From Acidobacteriaceae bacterium TAA 166 (lineage in GTDB: Bacteria; Acidobacteriota; Terriglobia; Terriglobales; Acidobacteriaceae): DNA of 64,000 nucleotides. The position numbers were made by a program, and so were the translations under genes. Below the pieces are notes generated by a model. That model was not told the DNA's origin. It did no database searches and saw only the letters and a list, made by a program, of their open reading frames with translations. Where the stretch lies: NCBI GenBank assembly GCA_000421065.1, contig ATWD01000001.1, positions 682,001-746,000 on the forward strand, read 5' to 3'. Below are positions 43,716-53,492 of this stretch, in pieces (position 1 is the stretch's first letter; each line of letters starts with the position of its first letter).

Positions 43716-44045
43716 GAAAATTCTCCCCTTGCGGCCGCCGCGCTTCAACGTTCCAAAAGATGGGAGCGACGGTAGGGATTATTGTCGCACAGGAGCGCGA
43801 TGGCGTGGGGACGGACAACGCATGACTCCAAAGCAATTTTCCCTAACCGCGATGGCGCATAAACGCCTATCTCATGATCAAGTCAGCCTTTTCCATGGCT
43901 AAAACCTTGCAGGTTAAGGCTCTTCCCTGCCGAAACGTTATATCTTGGATGAGTACGCGAATTGCAGGAGCAGATGTTGGAGAAGACGCAGGAGTTTTTG
44001 TTGCCCGAAGTAAGTACGAGCAGATGCGGTTTCAAAGCAGGATGG
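43716..44045. other. Intergenic stretch without recognised gene
   Basis: 330 bases between tatA and the barrel-type gene. The last 84 bases could be read as a longer N-terminus of that gene from a TTG at 43962 or an ATG at 43974. No hairpin, repeat or other frame stands out. Confidence 0.5.
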
Positions 44046-44738
44046 ATGAGAGCACTGGCCGTCGCCGTTATGGCCCTTGCCACCGGAGCCGCCTGCGCCC
44101 AGGATGCACAGAGCACACAGGTCCAGAATCCCGGAAGCTCAAGCAGCCCAGGCGCCTCTCCGGCCGCGAAGACGAAGATCGGATTTATCGCCCCCGTCAC
44201 CTACGACAATAAGTATGAGATCTACGGCGGCTTTAACTTCATGAACTTTCAGGCGGGCCAGGCGCTACCCACTCGCATGAACCTGGCAGGAACCGAGATT
44301 CTCGGAACCTACTGGATCACGCCCAAGTGGGGTCTTGGAGCCGACTATCGCGGAGAGTGGGGAACCACCCCCGTGCATCCCAATCCCTACATCAGCGGCC
44401 GTCCCCTGGTCTCGCTGAACCTGGGTATGCTGGGAGCCCAGTACCGCGGTCCCAGGAACCAGTACGCAGCCCTGAACTTCCACGGCTACTTCGGAATTGC
44501 TCATGGCGCCTTCAACCATGACACCGGCGTAGTTCCCCCCGATGCCCTGCCCCAGATCGGCCTGTACACCGACCGGACCAAGCCTGTCGCGGCTCTCGGT
44601 GGCAGCATCGACATCAACCACTCCAAGAACATCGCCATCCGGCTCTCTCCCGACCTGATGCTCGAGCACTTCGGCACCGAGACCCGGACCTTCTTCGCGA
44701 TCTCGGCCGGCGTCATCTACCGTTTCGGCAAGCGATAA
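44046..44738 (+). CDS. Secreted outer-membrane-type beta-barrel protein
   Basis: 230 residues from ATG 44046 (AGCAGG upstream), giving a signal peptide MRALAVAVMALATGAACAQ. The mature part begins with a Ser/Pro/Gln linker, then repeated beta strands with aromatic ends (YEIYGGFNFMNFQAG, WGLGADYRGEW, GAQYRGPRNQYAALNFHGYFG), closing FFAISAGVIYRFGKR, the C-terminal aromatic strand of an eight-stranded porin-like barrel. Longer starts at 43962 or 43974 are possible. Followed by a strong terminator. The function is unknown. Confidence 0.75.
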   Translation: MRALAVAVMALATGAACAQDAQSTQVQNPGSSSSPGASPAAKTKIGFIAPVTYDNKYEIYGGFNFMNFQAGQALPTRMNLAGTEILGTYWITPKWGLGADYRGEWGTTPVHPNPYISGRPLVSLNLGMLGAQYRGPRNQYAALNFHGYFGIAHGAFNHDTGVVPPDALPQIGLYTDRTKPVAALGGSIDINHSKNIAIRLSPDLMLEHFGTETRTFFAISAGVIYRFGKR

Positions 44739-44745
44739 AGAGACT

Positions 44746-44800
44746 CCGCAAAAGAAGAAACCCGCCCGGTCTGTACGAGGGCGGGGTTCTTCTTTTGCGG
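44746..44800. terminator. Long bidirectional terminator
   Basis: CCGCAAAAGAAGAAACCCGC with CC on the left pairs with GGGCGGGGTTCTTCTTTTGC on the right, a stem of about 21 bp with an 11-base loop. A-rich and T-rich flanks let it end both the barrel gene and the convergent chemoreceptor gene. Confidence 0.9.
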
Positions 44801-44813
44801 ATGAATTCGGACC

Positions 44814-46331
44814 TTAGCGGTAGGCTTCCGAGAGCATAGCCGCGCCCGCTGTCTTGCGTCCGCCTCCAAACTCCCTGCGTCCAACGGCCGCCAAGTTGCG
44901 CGCCGCTTCGCTATCGACCATCGCATGCAGCCTGCCGACGATCTCCTTCATCGCTTCGGACTGCGCGTTGAGCTCCTCGGCCGCCGCCGCGCTCTCCTCC
45001 GCGTTCGCCGCCGTCGTCTGCGTAACCTGCTCCATCTGCTGGATCGAGCGCCCGATCTGGTCGATGCTGCGGGACTGCTCCTCACTGCCCAGGCTCACCT
45101 CGTCCACCAGCAACTTCACCTGCCCGGAGTCTTCGGTGACATCGCGGATGGCGCTGGCGACCTGCTCGACCCGATGCTTGCCGTCCATGGCGCGGGCGAT
45201 CGACTCCTCGATCAGGACCGCCGTATCCTTAGCGGCGACCGCGCTTCTCTGCGCCAGGCTGCGGACCTCGTCGGCAACCACGGCGAATCCCATGCCCGCC
45301 TCGCCCGCCCGTGCCGCCTCGACAGCTGCGTTCAGGGCAAGGATGTTGGTCTGGAAGGCGATCTCGTCGATCACCTTGATGATCTTCGAGACCTTGCTGC
45401 TCGACTCGGAGATCCCGTTGATCGACAGCATCATTCCATCCAACCGCTCGTTGGCCACCTTGATCTTTTCCATCGACCGTTCGAGCAGGCTTACCGTCGA
45501 GCGGGAGTTATCCGCGTTCCTGCGCGCCATGGAGTTGATCTCGTTCGAAGATGCGCTGGTCTCCTCGAGCGAGGCTGCCTGCTGGGAGGCTCCCTGCGCC
45601 AGCGACTGGCTAGAAGAGGCAACCTGGCTGGCCGCGCTGGCGACCTGCTCGGCTCCCACCGAGAGATCGGCGACGCTCTTGCGAATCATCTGTGAGATTC
45701 CGCGCACCGCAAAGCTCAGGACGATTCCCAGACCGGCGGAGAGGACGGCCATCAGAAGGCTGATATTTCGCGCAGGCCCAACCTGAGAGGCATCGTCGTT
45801 GGCCTTCGCCGAGACGACTCCATTCGACTGCTGCCCCAGATCGTTGGCTGCCGCGGCCATCGAGTCCATCAATGGATTGAGTTGTTCGTTATAAAGCTTC
45901 GATGCCCCTGGCAGATTCCCCTTCATGATCATCTCGTGCATCGTCGCGTTCTCTTCGGCCAGGGTGTTCAGCTTATCCAGGATCAGCTTCTGCGCCTGGT
46001 CGCGCACGCGGGGAACCCGGGCCATACGGACGAACTGCTCGCCCTCGTTGCGCGTACGTTCGAGGTTGGCCAGAAACTGCTGGTTATATTCGCGGGACTT
46101 GCCGGGGTCTTTCATATAACCGGCCAGCAAGACCGCGCGCGATTCGGAGTTCATATCCAGCGCGATGCTGTTCAGGTCGGTCGCCAGGTGCATGGCCGCA
46201 ACATAGTGATGCCCCAGGTCCCCCAGGCTGGCGCCGAGCGTATCGACATAATGGACCGCCACGATGCCCGAAGCCACCGTGATCGTGAACATGAAGCTGA
46301 GAATGGAGAAAAGTTTTTTCTCGATGGTCAT
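44814..46331 (-). CDS. Methyl-accepting chemotaxis protein without an evident HAMP domain
   Basis: 505 residues. A membrane helix (about 8-27), a four-helix-bundle periplasmic sensor rich in helices (about 30-185), a second helix (about 190-212), then directly the cytoplasmic signalling domain with the hairpin tip [20 protein letters not shown]. The normal 50-residue HAMP linker is not seen between helix two and the [19 protein letters not shown] repeat. The ATG at 46331 has GGAAGGAA seven bases upstream. No che genes are nearby. The ligand is unknown. Confidence 0.9.
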   Translation of the reverse strand: MTIEKKLFSILSFMFTITVASGIVAVHYVDTLGASLGDLGHHYVAAMHLATDLNSIALDMNSESRAVLLAGYMKDPGKSREYNQQFLANLERTRNEGEQFVRMARVPRVRDQAQKLILDKLNTLAEENATMHEMIMKGNLPGASKLYNEQLNPLMDSMAAAANDLGQQSNGVVSAKANDDASQVGPARNISLLMAVLSAGLGIVLSFAVRGISQMIRKSVADLSVGAEQVASAASQVASSSQSLAQGASQQAASLEETSASSNEINSMARRNADNSRSTVSLLERSMEKIKVANERLDGMMLSINGISESSSKVSKIIKVIDEIAFQTNILALNAAVEAARAGEAGMGFAVVADEVRSLAQRSAVAAKDTAVLIEESIARAMDGKHRVEQVASAIRDVTEDSGQVKLLVDEVSLGSEEQSRSIDQIGRSIQQMEQVTQTTAANAEESAAAAEELNAQSEAMKEIVGRLHAMVDSEAARNLAAVGRREFGGGRKTAGAAMLSEAYR

Positions 46332-46586
46332 TCGTTGATTCCTTCCCTTGCTGAGCGAATTCGTTAGGGCGAGCCTTTGAATTGCGGGTCGAGGAGTGTA
46401 TCGGCAGAAAGAAACATAGATTGAGCCAAACGAAGAATTTTGTGAGTACCCTCCCGGGCGAATCCTGTCTTTCACCCCCGCTTTCAGTACCTCCGTACCT
46501 GCCACAACGGCTTTCCCTGAATCTCAAGGCTCACCGGCTCTCCCCCCTGCCCGATAAGACGGACAGGAAGTTCGAGGAGAGAACGA

Positions 46587-47444
46587 ATGAGATTAGTCAG
46601 ATCCGTCCAGACGAGCGTTATCCTGCTCGTGGGTATTGCGTATACCGGTGCAGCCGTGGCGCAACAGTTCGAGCAGGTATCGCTCAGGAACATCGAGAAG
46701 AACACCGTATTAATGCGCCAGTACGAGCCCTCCTGGCCCGTCCCCATCGTCGGAGTCACCCCGGCGCTGGCCCAGGTCTTCCGCTTCTCCTATGCGCGGC
46801 AGATTACCCCGACGGGAGTTCCGGTCAATAACTATCTGAACGGAAAAGGTCTCTGCGTCGTCAGCTCGAACCGCACCGAAATCGACCTGAGCCTGCCCAG
46901 CTACCAGGAGCACAACAGCGCAGCCATCGATGGATTCGGCGATACCGGGGTCAATGTAAAGTACCGCCTCTTCTCCGGCAACGAGCAGCATGGAAACTAC
47001 GTCCTCACCCTGATGGGAACCCACACCTTCGCCACCGGAAGCGCCAAGAACGGGGCTCCGGCATCGTCCAATGGCCTGATGATGCTGGCGGGAAAGGGCT
47101 TTGGCAGCCGCTTCAATGTCCAGAGTGGCTTCGGGGCCACACTTCCCACGCAGCTCGTCTCGGCTACCGGACGTCCCCTGGCCTTGAATTCCGTCTTCCA
47201 GGCTCACCTGACCCGCCGTATCTGGCTGGATGTGGAGTCGAATTCGACCTTCTTCAAGGGTGGGCCGAACGACAGCAAAAAGCAAACATTCCTTACGCCG
47301 GGAGTGATCCTGGTGGGGGGGCGCCCAGGATTCCTGGGTCCGAAGAGCCCCTTGTTCGTCTTCGATACCGCCATGCAGATCGCGACGACGCACTATCACG
47401 CCACCAACCACAACCTTCTGCTCGACCTGAAGATGGCCTTTTAG
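46587..47444 (+). CDS. Secreted outer-membrane-type beta-barrel protein (paralogue B)
   Basis: 285 residues with a signal peptide (SVILLVGIAYTGAAVAQ), ATG after GAGGAGAGAACGA. Beta-rich mature part. It shares GFGD, YRLFSGNEQHGNY, SAKNGAPASS, AGKGFGS and the THYHATNHN end with the gene at 10945 (GKYRFFAGNEQHGNY, TSYHASNHI), so the two are paralogues 36 kb apart. Overall like the MetA-pathway barrel family. No neighbour points to a substrate. Confidence 0.75.
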   Translation: MRLVRSVQTSVILLVGIAYTGAAVAQQFEQVSLRNIEKNTVLMRQYEPSWPVPIVGVTPALAQVFRFSYARQITPTGVPVNNYLNGKGLCVVSSNRTEIDLSLPSYQEHNSAAIDGFGDTGVNVKYRLFSGNEQHGNYVLTLMGTHTFATGSAKNGAPASSNGLMMLAGKGFGSRFNVQSGFGATLPTQLVSATGRPLALNSVFQAHLTRRIWLDVESNSTFFKGGPNDSKKQTFLTPGVILVGGRPGFLGPKSPLFVFDTAMQIATTHYHATNHNLLLDLKMAF

Positions 47445-47466
47445 CTGGCGATCGGCCCTCAAGCAT

Positions 47467-47497
47467 GAAATGCGAGCCCATGCCGGGCTCGCATTTC
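47467..47497. terminator. Hairpin terminator between convergent genes
   Basis: GAAATGCGAGCCC and GGGCTCGCATTTC, a perfect 13-bp stem with a five-base loop between paralogue B and the glycerate kinase gene. The T run is short, so it may act weakly or in both directions. Confidence 0.75.
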
Positions 47498-47513
47498 GTG
47501 CTTCTCCCGGCGG

Positions 47514-48827
47514 TTAGACCGCGAGCAGAATACGCAGATCGCGCAGGTTGTTCCCCGTCGGTCCGGTCACGATCGAATCGCCAAGCCGGCTCAGCAGAGT
47601 GCCGCTGTCAAAGTTCTCCAGAGCCTGCGCGACGGGATATGCTTCCGCCTCGGCACGGGCCGCCGTCGTGCCGTCGGCGACTCCCCCGGCAGCCGGGCTG
47701 TTGCCGTCCATGCCGTCGCTGCCAGCGCTCAGCACCGTGATCTCCTCGCCGGCAAGCAGCCTTGCCGCTTCGAGCACAAAGTGCTGATTTCTGCCGCCGA
47801 TTCCCAGGGCTCCATGCGGCACCGTGACCGTCACCTCGCCTGCGGAGAGCAGGCACACGCGGCCGTGCTCGCGGCGCAGCTCCCGGAGACGGTCGACGAG
47901 ATAACGCGCAGCATCCTCGGCGCTCCAATCGTCGCAGGCGTTGTCGACGACCACCGTCCAGCCCAGTTCCTCCGCCCGTCTTCCCGCTGCAACCTCGAGC
48001 GAAGAGCTATCCAGCAGCACTGTCCACCGCGACCGCGCAAAGATTGCGTCCTCACGCTTCGGCGTCTCCTGCGCCGTGCCAGGCTCAAGCTGCGCCACAA
48101 CGGATGGAGGGAGACGATCGCGCAGGCGATACCGTTCGACCGTCTCGCGAACATCGGCCAGCGTGCTTTCATCGGGCACCGTGGGACCGGAGGAGAGAGC
48201 GTCGAGACGTCCGGCGGGAACATCCGACACCGCGATCGTCAGCTGCTCCGCGGGAGCCGCCGCGGCGGCCAGCCGGCCTCCCTTCACCGCCGAGAGGTGC
48301 TTGCGCACCGCATTGATCGCCGTGATCGGAGCTCCACTCCCCACCAGCGCCTTATGGGTAGCTGCAATCACCTCGAGCGGCGTCTCCGAGGCGAGAAACA
48401 GTTCCACCAGCGACGAGGCTCCTCCACTCACGAGAAAGATCACCAGGTCTTGCTGGCCCAGCCCGGTCAGCAGCTCGAGAATCGCCCTGGCTCCATCGAC
48501 GGAATCCTGGTTCGGACTGGGATGGCCGGCATGGAACGCGACAAAGCGGCTGGAGGGCACGACCACCGGATCGGGAGCCGAGATCACTCCCTCGAAGTCT
48601 GCGGCAGCCTCACCGCTGATTGCCAGAAAAGATCTCAGCATCGGCTCCGCGGCCTTGCCCACCGCGATCAGCATGCGCCGTCGGTAGCCGGAGAGCACAT
48701 AGCGCAGGCCGTCGATCTCCATCGCGACGCCGTCGAAGCGCAGCCGCTCCGCAAGCATCGCCCCAACGCGCGAAGACTGCATCGCGTATCCGAAGATATC
48801 GACGATGTCCTCGTGCGGCGTCGTCAT
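47514..48827 (-). CDS. Glycerate 2-kinase (GckA/MOFRL family)
   Basis: 437 residues. Phosphorylates D-glycerate at C2 to enter glycolysis. Family pattern: an N-terminal DUF4147 domain (VGKAAEPMLRSFL, HAGHPSPNQDS, FLVSGGASSLVELF, NAVRKHLSAVKGGRLA, LSDVPAGRLD-like SDVPAGRLDALSSGPTVPD) and a C-terminal MOFRL domain (GIGGRNQHFVLEAA, SAGSDGMDGNSPAAGGVADG). It is the last gene of a four-gene operon and begins three bases after scoB. Confidence 0.92.
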   Translation of the reverse strand: MTTPHEDIVDIFGYAMQSSRVGAMLAERLRFDGVAMEIDGLRYVLSGYRRRMLIAVGKAAEPMLRSFLAISGEAAADFEGVISAPDPVVVPSSRFVAFHAGHPSPNQDSVDGARAILELLTGLGQQDLVIFLVSGGASSLVELFLASETPLEVIAATHKALVGSGAPITAINAVRKHLSAVKGGRLAAAAAPAEQLTIAVSDVPAGRLDALSSGPTVPDESTLADVRETVERYRLRDRLPPSVVAQLEPGTAQETPKREDAIFARSRWTVLLDSSSLEVAAGRRAEELGWTVVVDNACDDWSAEDAARYLVDRLRELRREHGRVCLLSAGEVTVTVPHGALGIGGRNQHFVLEAARLLAGEEITVLSAGSDGMDGNSPAAGGVADGTTAARAEAEAYPVAQALENFDSGTLLSRLGDSIVTGPTGNNLRDLRILLAV

Positions 48828-48830
48828 GTG

Positions 48831-49487
48831 TTAGACCACAACCATCGCTGTCAGATCGGGAGAGATCGCCAGCTTGGCTTCGGTGCGCGCCTGCACCTCA
48901 GCCGGGCCGATCCCCTCGGCGATCTCGGTCAGCATGAGACCGTCGGGCGTCACCCTGATCCATCCCAACTCAGTCACAATATCGTGGACTACATGCGTTC
49001 CCGTCAGCGGCAGGGTACATTGCCGCAGAATGCGCGACTCGCCTTCCTTCGTCTGATGCTCCATCGCGACGATCACGCGCCGGGCCCCGGCCACCAGGTC
49101 CATCGCGCCTCCCATGCCCTTCACCATCTTTCCGGGGATGGTCCAGTTGGCGAGATTTCCCTGCTCGTCGACCTGCATCGCGCCGAGCACACTCATGTCC
49201 ATATGGCCGCCGCGAATCATCGCAAACGACTCGTCGCTCGCAAAATAGCTCGAGCCCGCAATCTCCGTCACCGGCTGCTTGCCTGCGTTGATCAGGTCAG
49301 GGTCGGCCACATCTTCGAGCGGCGGAATCCCCACGCCCAGCATCCCGTTCTCCGACTGAAAGATCACATCGATCCCCAGGGGCAGATAGGCCGCGACCAT
49401 CGTCGGCAGGCCGATCCCGAGGTTCACGTAGTAGCCGTCCTTCACCTCGCGCGCGATGCGCCGGGCGATTCTCTCCTTGCCGTTCAC
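48831..49487 (-). CDS. scoB: 3-oxoacid CoA-transferase, subunit B
   Basis: 218 residues. Together with subunit A it moves CoA between succinyl-CoA and acetoacetate or another 3-oxoacid. The catalytic Glu is in QSENGMLG, and GIGLPTM and the substrate loops ([15 protein letters not shown]) match. The GTG start overlaps the subunit A stop by four bases (GTGA). The family also includes butyrate- and adipate-type transferases, so the acyl acceptor is not fixed. Confidence 0.92.
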   Translation of the reverse strand: MNGKERIARRIAREVKDGYYVNLGIGLPTMVAAYLPLGIDVIFQSENGMLGVGIPPLEDVADPDLINAGKQPVTEIAGSSYFASDESFAMIRGGHMDMSVLGAMQVDEQGNLANWTIPGKMVKGMGGAMDLVAGARRVIVAMEHQTKEGESRILRQCTLPLTGTHVVHDIVTELGWIRVTPDGLMLTEIAEGIGPAEVQARTEAKLAISPDLTAMVVV

Positions 49488-50203
49488 GCCGCGCCTCCCG
49501 CCTGCGCCATCTTCTCGCGAATAAACCGGGACTCGATGGGCTTCTTGTATTCCCGCCCCACCACCATGCGCTTCACGTAGATTCCCGGCGTCACAATGTG
49601 GTCCGGATCCAGCTCACCGGGCTCGACCAGCTCCTCCACCTCGGCGATCGTCACCCTGGCCGCGGTCGCCATCACCGGGTTGAAGTTCCGCGCCGTCTTG
49701 CGATAGACCAGGTTTCCCAGGCGATCGCCCTTCCAGGCCTTCACCAGCGCCACGTCCGCGCGCAGAGCTGTCTCCAGCACATAGGTGCGGTCGCCGATCT
49801 CGCGCGTCTCCTTGCCCTCGGCTACCACTGTCCCCAGACCGGTCGGCGTATAGAATGCGGGAATTCCCGCGCCTCCCGCGCGAATCCGCTCGGCGAGCGT
49901 ACCCTGCGGGATCAGCGTCAGCGCTAGCTCGCCCTTCAACACCATCTGCTCCAGCCTGCGATTCTCCCCGACGTAGCTGCCGATGTGCGAGGCGATCATT
50001 CCCGCCTCGAGCATCAGCCCCATGCCGAAGCCATCGACGCCCATGTTGTTGCTGATCGTATGGAGCCCCATGAGACCCCGCTTCACCAGCGCCGCGATCA
50101 GGTTCTCGGGGATGCCGCACAGACCGAAGCCCCCAAGCATGATCGTCGATCCGTTCGCAATATCCTGAACGGCCTCCTCAGCTGAAGCGACAACCTTGTT
50201 CAT
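49484..50203 (-). CDS. scoA: 3-oxoacid CoA-transferase, subunit A
   Basis: 239 residues. Marks: GSTIMLGGFGLCGIPENLI, the glycine loop and oxyanion part TISNNMGVDGFGMG, and the ALRADVALVKAWKGDRLGN segment near the end. The ATG at 50203 has GGGAACC upstream. It starts eight bases downstream of galM and overlaps scoB, so galM, scoA, scoB and the glycerate kinase form one operon. The HMG-CoA lyase at 17.6 kb makes the acetoacetate this enzyme can activate. Confidence 0.92.
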   Translation of the reverse strand: MNKVVASAEEAVQDIANGSTIMLGGFGLCGIPENLIAALVKRGLMGLHTISNNMGVDGFGMGLMLEAGMIASHIGSYVGENRRLEQMVLKGELALTLIPQGTLAERIRAGGAGIPAFYTPTGLGTVVAEGKETREIGDRTYVLETALRADVALVKAWKGDRLGNLVYRKTARNFNPVMATAARVTIAEVEELVEPGELDPDHIVTPGIYVKRMVVGREYKKPIESRFIREKMAQAGGAA

Positions 50204-50211
50204 GGTTCCCG

Positions 50212-51348
50212 CTACTTCTCGACCGTGAAGGTGAAGGTGGTCGTGCTGTGGCGCGTCTCCCCCGGCTTCAGCTCGGTCGTCGGAAACGACGGGTGATTCG
50301 GCGAGTCGGGGAAGTGCTGGGTCTCCAGGCACAGCGCCGTGTTCTTCGCGTAAGGCCAGCCCGCCGGGCTCTTGAACGATCCATCCAGCGAGACGCCCGC
50401 ATAGAACTGCACGCCGGGCTCGGTCGTCGTCACGGTCAAAACGCGGCCCGTGACCGGATCGTGAACCCGTGCCGCCGTCTTCGTCTCGCCGTTGGCTCCG
50501 CGCAGAACCCAGTTATGGTCGTAGCCGCCCGCCAGCTTCAGCTGCGGGTTATCGTCGTGGATGTGCTTTCCGATCACGGTCGGCTTGCGCAGATCGAACG
50601 GAGTTCCCTCGACCGATGCCAGCTCACCTGTCGGAATCAGTCCACTGTCCACCGGGGTGTACTTATCGGCGGCCACCATGATCTCGTCGTTCAGGATGGT
50701 TCCGCTGCCCGCGCCGCCCAGGTTAAAGTAGGAGTGGTTGGTCAGATTCACCACCGTATCCTTATCGGTCGTCGCCGTGTAGTCGATGCGCAGGGCGTTG
50801 TGATGCAGCGTGTAACGCACATGCGCGGTCAGCGTGCCGGGATATCCCTGGTCCCCGTCCTTGCTCACCAGCGTCAGCTCTACACCGCCGGGAATCTCAC
50901 GCCCCGTCCACACCAGACGATCGAAGCCGATGGTTCCGCCGTGCAGGGAGTTCGCGCCGTTGTTCCTGGGCAGGTGATAGGTCTTGCCGTCCAGCTTGAA
51001 CTCGCCGTGCGCGATGCGGTTGCCGTAACGGCCCACCACCGCGCCGAAGTAGGTCTTGGTATCGGCCAGGTATCCGGAGAGTGTGTCGTAGCCCAGAACC
51101 ACATCGGCCGACTTGCCGTTCTTGTCGGCCGTCGTGATCGAGATAATGCGCGCCCCGTAGGTGGTGATCTTCGCCTCAACGGCATCGCTCTTCAACGTGT
51201 AAAGATCGACCTCGGTCCCGTCGGGCATCTTGCCGAAGGCCGCTTTCGTTACCGAACCAGCAGATCCATGTGCAGTCTGTGGTGTACCCTGTGCACCCAT
51301 CGCAGTTGTCATGCCTAGCAGCATAACCAATAGAGCCCGCATCGTCAT
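50212..51348 (-). CDS. Secreted aldose 1-epimerase (galactose mutarotase)
   Basis: 378 residues with a signal peptide (MRALLVMLLGMTTAMGAQ), so it works outside the cytoplasm. The beta-supersandwich carries RYGNRIAHGEF, NSLHGGTIGFDRLVW, NLTNHSYFNLGG and the EPGVQFYAG segment with catalytic Glu and His positions. Converts alpha and beta anomers of hexoses. ATG 51348 or 51342 start. It is the first gene of the operon with the CoA transferase and glycerate kinase. 'galM-like' is safest, as the sugar is unknown. Confidence 0.9.
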   Translation of the reverse strand: MTMRALLVMLLGMTTAMGAQGTPQTAHGSAGSVTKAAFGKMPDGTEVDLYTLKSDAVEAKITTYGARIISITTADKNGKSADVVLGYDTLSGYLADTKTYFGAVVGRYGNRIAHGEFKLDGKTYHLPRNNGANSLHGGTIGFDRLVWTGREIPGGVELTLVSKDGDQGYPGTLTAHVRYTLHHNALRIDYTATTDKDTVVNLTNHSYFNLGGAGSGTILNDEIMVAADKYTPVDSGLIPTGELASVEGTPFDLRKPTVIGKHIHDDNPQLKLAGGYDHNWVLRGANGETKTAARVHDPVTGRVLTVTTTEPGVQFYAGVSLDGSFKSPAGWPYAKNTALCLETQHFPDSPNHPSFPTTELKPGETRHSTTTFTFTVEK

Positions 51349-51546
51349 TTTTCTCTGATCCTTCACGTGTTCGTCCTCTACCGTAACCCTCGCCACTATA
51401 CTTCACCGGTGCTGCACAAAAGAAGGCATGGGGAAGGGATTGCGTTCGATTTCGCCCTCATACCGCCCATGGCTGCTTCAGAGATACCCGAGCCGGAGTG
51501 CCATTCCGGCCGTGGAATTATCCTGTCTCCATAAGCTTTCCTTGGG

Positions 51547-52074
51547 GTGACAGGCTTGATCCGCGGTAAGGCTATCGATCTGATCCGAACGCCAGAGATC
51601 GGGGGTTCCCGCCCCCAGGTCTGGCACGACCTCGGATGCGGCACCGGCACCTTTACCCTCGCATTGGCCGAGCTGCTCCCGCCTGGAAGCACGATTCATG
51701 CGCTCGACCGGAACCCGGCCGCGCTCGATCACATTCCCGGTCATCATCATGGCGTGCACATCCTGAAGACCGTCGGCGACCTCACTCACGGCAACCTCGC
51801 TCTGGCCCTGGCCGATGGCGTCCTGATGGCCAACTCCGCACACTTCCTTCCGCAACCCGCGGCCCTGTTCCGACAGGTCGGGCGTGCCGCCCGGCAGATA
51901 CTGCTCGTCGAGTACGAGCTCACGACTCCCAGCGTATGGGTTCCTTATCCGCTTCCCTTCGCCAGGCTGCGGGCGGAGCTTTTGGGCGCGGGAGCAAGCC
52001 GGGTGGAAAGGCTCCGCGCCCTTCCCTCGCTCTACGGAGGCACGCTCTACTCCGCCCTTGCGGAGCTGCCGTGA
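51547..52074 (+). CDS. Small class I SAM-dependent methyltransferase-like protein
   Basis: 175 residues from a GTG at 51547. Motif I is HDLGCGTGTFTLAL; the acidic residue at the end of strand two is in IHALDRNPAALDHIPG; the strand-four region is DGVLMANSAHFLPQ. The C-terminal beta hairpin (LLVEYELTTPSVWVPYPLPF) is shorter than usual. It is a SAM-methyltransferase fold with unknown substrate. It precedes the hydrolase gene but on its own. Confidence 0.82.
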   Translation: MTGLIRGKAIDLIRTPEIGGSRPQVWHDLGCGTGTFTLALAELLPPGSTIHALDRNPAALDHIPGHHHGVHILKTVGDLTHGNLALALADGVLMANSAHFLPQPAALFRQVGRAARQILLVEYELTTPSVWVPYPLPFARLRAELLGAGASRVERLRALPSLYGGTLYSALAELP

Positions 52075-52210
52075 CCCGCGAAGCTTGCCATGACCGAAGA
52101 ACGCCTCCGAAGCTCCCCCTTGCTCCCAGGTTGAACATCCGCAACAAAAGCGGGTTAGCATGGAGCGGAAGAAAAATCTAATCGAAGACCGCTCCGAGGA
52201 TGCCCCGCAT

Positions 52211-53416
52211 ATGCTCCAGAGAATCCCCGCTCTTGTTCTTGCCCTGCTCGCTCTTTTCCCCACCTTGGCCACCGCAGAAGACCATTGGGTCGGGACCTGG
52301 GCGGCTTCTCCCATGGCCCAGCCCAATACCGATGCCAGCATCGGCGCCGCCGACACCACCTACCGCCAGATCGTTCACGTCTCGCTCGGAGGAGACACCT
52401 CGCGCATCCTCCTCACGAATGAGTTCGGCCTCGCCCCGCTCACCATCAGCTCGGCCTACATCGCCCTCAGCACCAAAGGCAGCGAGATCGACACCGCCAC
52501 CGCGCATCCGGTCACCTTCGGGGGCCGCACGTCCATCGTCATTCCTCCCGGCGCTCTGGCCGTCAGCGATCCCACCGGCCTGAAGCTTCCGGCGCTCTCG
52601 GACGTCGCCGTCAGCTTCGTCGTCCCCGCCCAGACCATCCAGCAGGTCACGCTGCACGGCTTCGCCGACCAGACCAGCTACACCGCACCGGGCAATGTCT
52701 CCGGCGCGGCCTCGCTGACCAGCCCCACCGAGATCAACCACTGGTACTTCTTCAAGGGCATCGACGTTCGCGCCGACGACAAGAGCGGAGCCGTCGTCGC
52801 CTTCGGAGACAGCATCACCGACGGCGCGCACAGCACCAAGGACACCAACCAGCGCTGGCCCGATGTGCTCGCCCGCCGCCTGCAGGCCGAAAAGAAGACC
52901 CAGAAGCTGGGTGTACTGAATGAGGGCATCGGGGGCAACCGCATTCTGCACGACAACACCGGCCCCGGCGCCCTGGCCCGCTTCGACCGTGACGTTTTGG
53001 CCCAGGCCGGCGTGAAGTACCTCGTCATCCTCGAGAGCATCAACGACATCGGTCACGCCCAGAACCCGACGAGTCCCAACGACCCGGTAACGGCCGAGGA
53101 TCTGATCGCGGGCCTCAGCCAGCTCGCCACCCGCGCTCACACCCACGGCATCAAGGTCTATGGAGCCACTCTGACACCCTACATGGGAGCCGGTTACTCC
53201 TCCCCGGCAGGCGAAGAGATCCGCCTGGCCATCAACCAGTGGATCCGCACCTCGAAGGAGCTCGACGGCTTCGTCGACTTCGAAAAGGCCACCCAGGACC
53301 CGGCCAAGCCGTCTGTGTTCTCAGCCGCGGCCGACAGCGGCGACCACCTGCACCCCACCGACGCGGGCTACAAGGCCATGGGAGATTCGATCGACCTGAA
53401 GCTCTTCACTAAATAG
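52211..53416 (+). CDS. Secreted SGNH/GDSL-type hydrolase
   Basis: 401 residues. A signal peptide (LQRIPALVLALLALFPTLATA) from ATG 52211; the longer frame adds a polar head. After an N-terminal beta domain (WVGTWAASPMAQP), the hydrolase blocks appear in order: GDS (VAFGDSITDG), Gly/Asn (NEGIGGNRIL), SIND (SINDIG), and the closing Asp/His (SGDHLHPTDAG). Typical of esterases or acetylxylan-type enzymes. A terminator follows the stop. Confidence 0.9.
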   Translation: MLQRIPALVLALLALFPTLATAEDHWVGTWAASPMAQPNTDASIGAADTTYRQIVHVSLGGDTSRILLTNEFGLAPLTISSAYIALSTKGSEIDTATAHPVTFGGRTSIVIPPGALAVSDPTGLKLPALSDVAVSFVVPAQTIQQVTLHGFADQTSYTAPGNVSGAASLTSPTEINHWYFFKGIDVRADDKSGAVVAFGDSITDGAHSTKDTNQRWPDVLARRLQAEKKTQKLGVLNEGIGGNRILHDNTGPGALARFDRDVLAQAGVKYLVILESINDIGHAQNPTSPNDPVTAEDLIAGLSQLATRAHTHGIKVYGATLTPYMGAGYSSPAGEEIRLAINQWIRTSKELDGFVDFEKATQDPAKPSVFSAAADSGDHLHPTDAGYKAMGDSIDLKLFTK

Positions 53417-53437
53417 GGTAACCACCCAAACGCAGGA

Positions 53438-53472
53438 TGGCGGTTAGCGCTGAATACGCTAACCGCCACTCT
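53438..53472. terminator. Bidirectional terminator, hydrolase / ndk
   Basis: TGGCGGTTAGCG and CGCTAACCGCCA make a perfect 12-bp stem with a seven-base loop, followed by CTCTTT. It lies between the SGNH hydrolase and the convergent ndk. Confidence 0.8.
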
Positions 53473-53492
53473 TTGGGATCGTGAATCGAGAT

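Noticed and set aside
44925..45695. Rightward frames over the chemoreceptor gene
   Set aside because: They mirror coiled-coil codons and have no family match.
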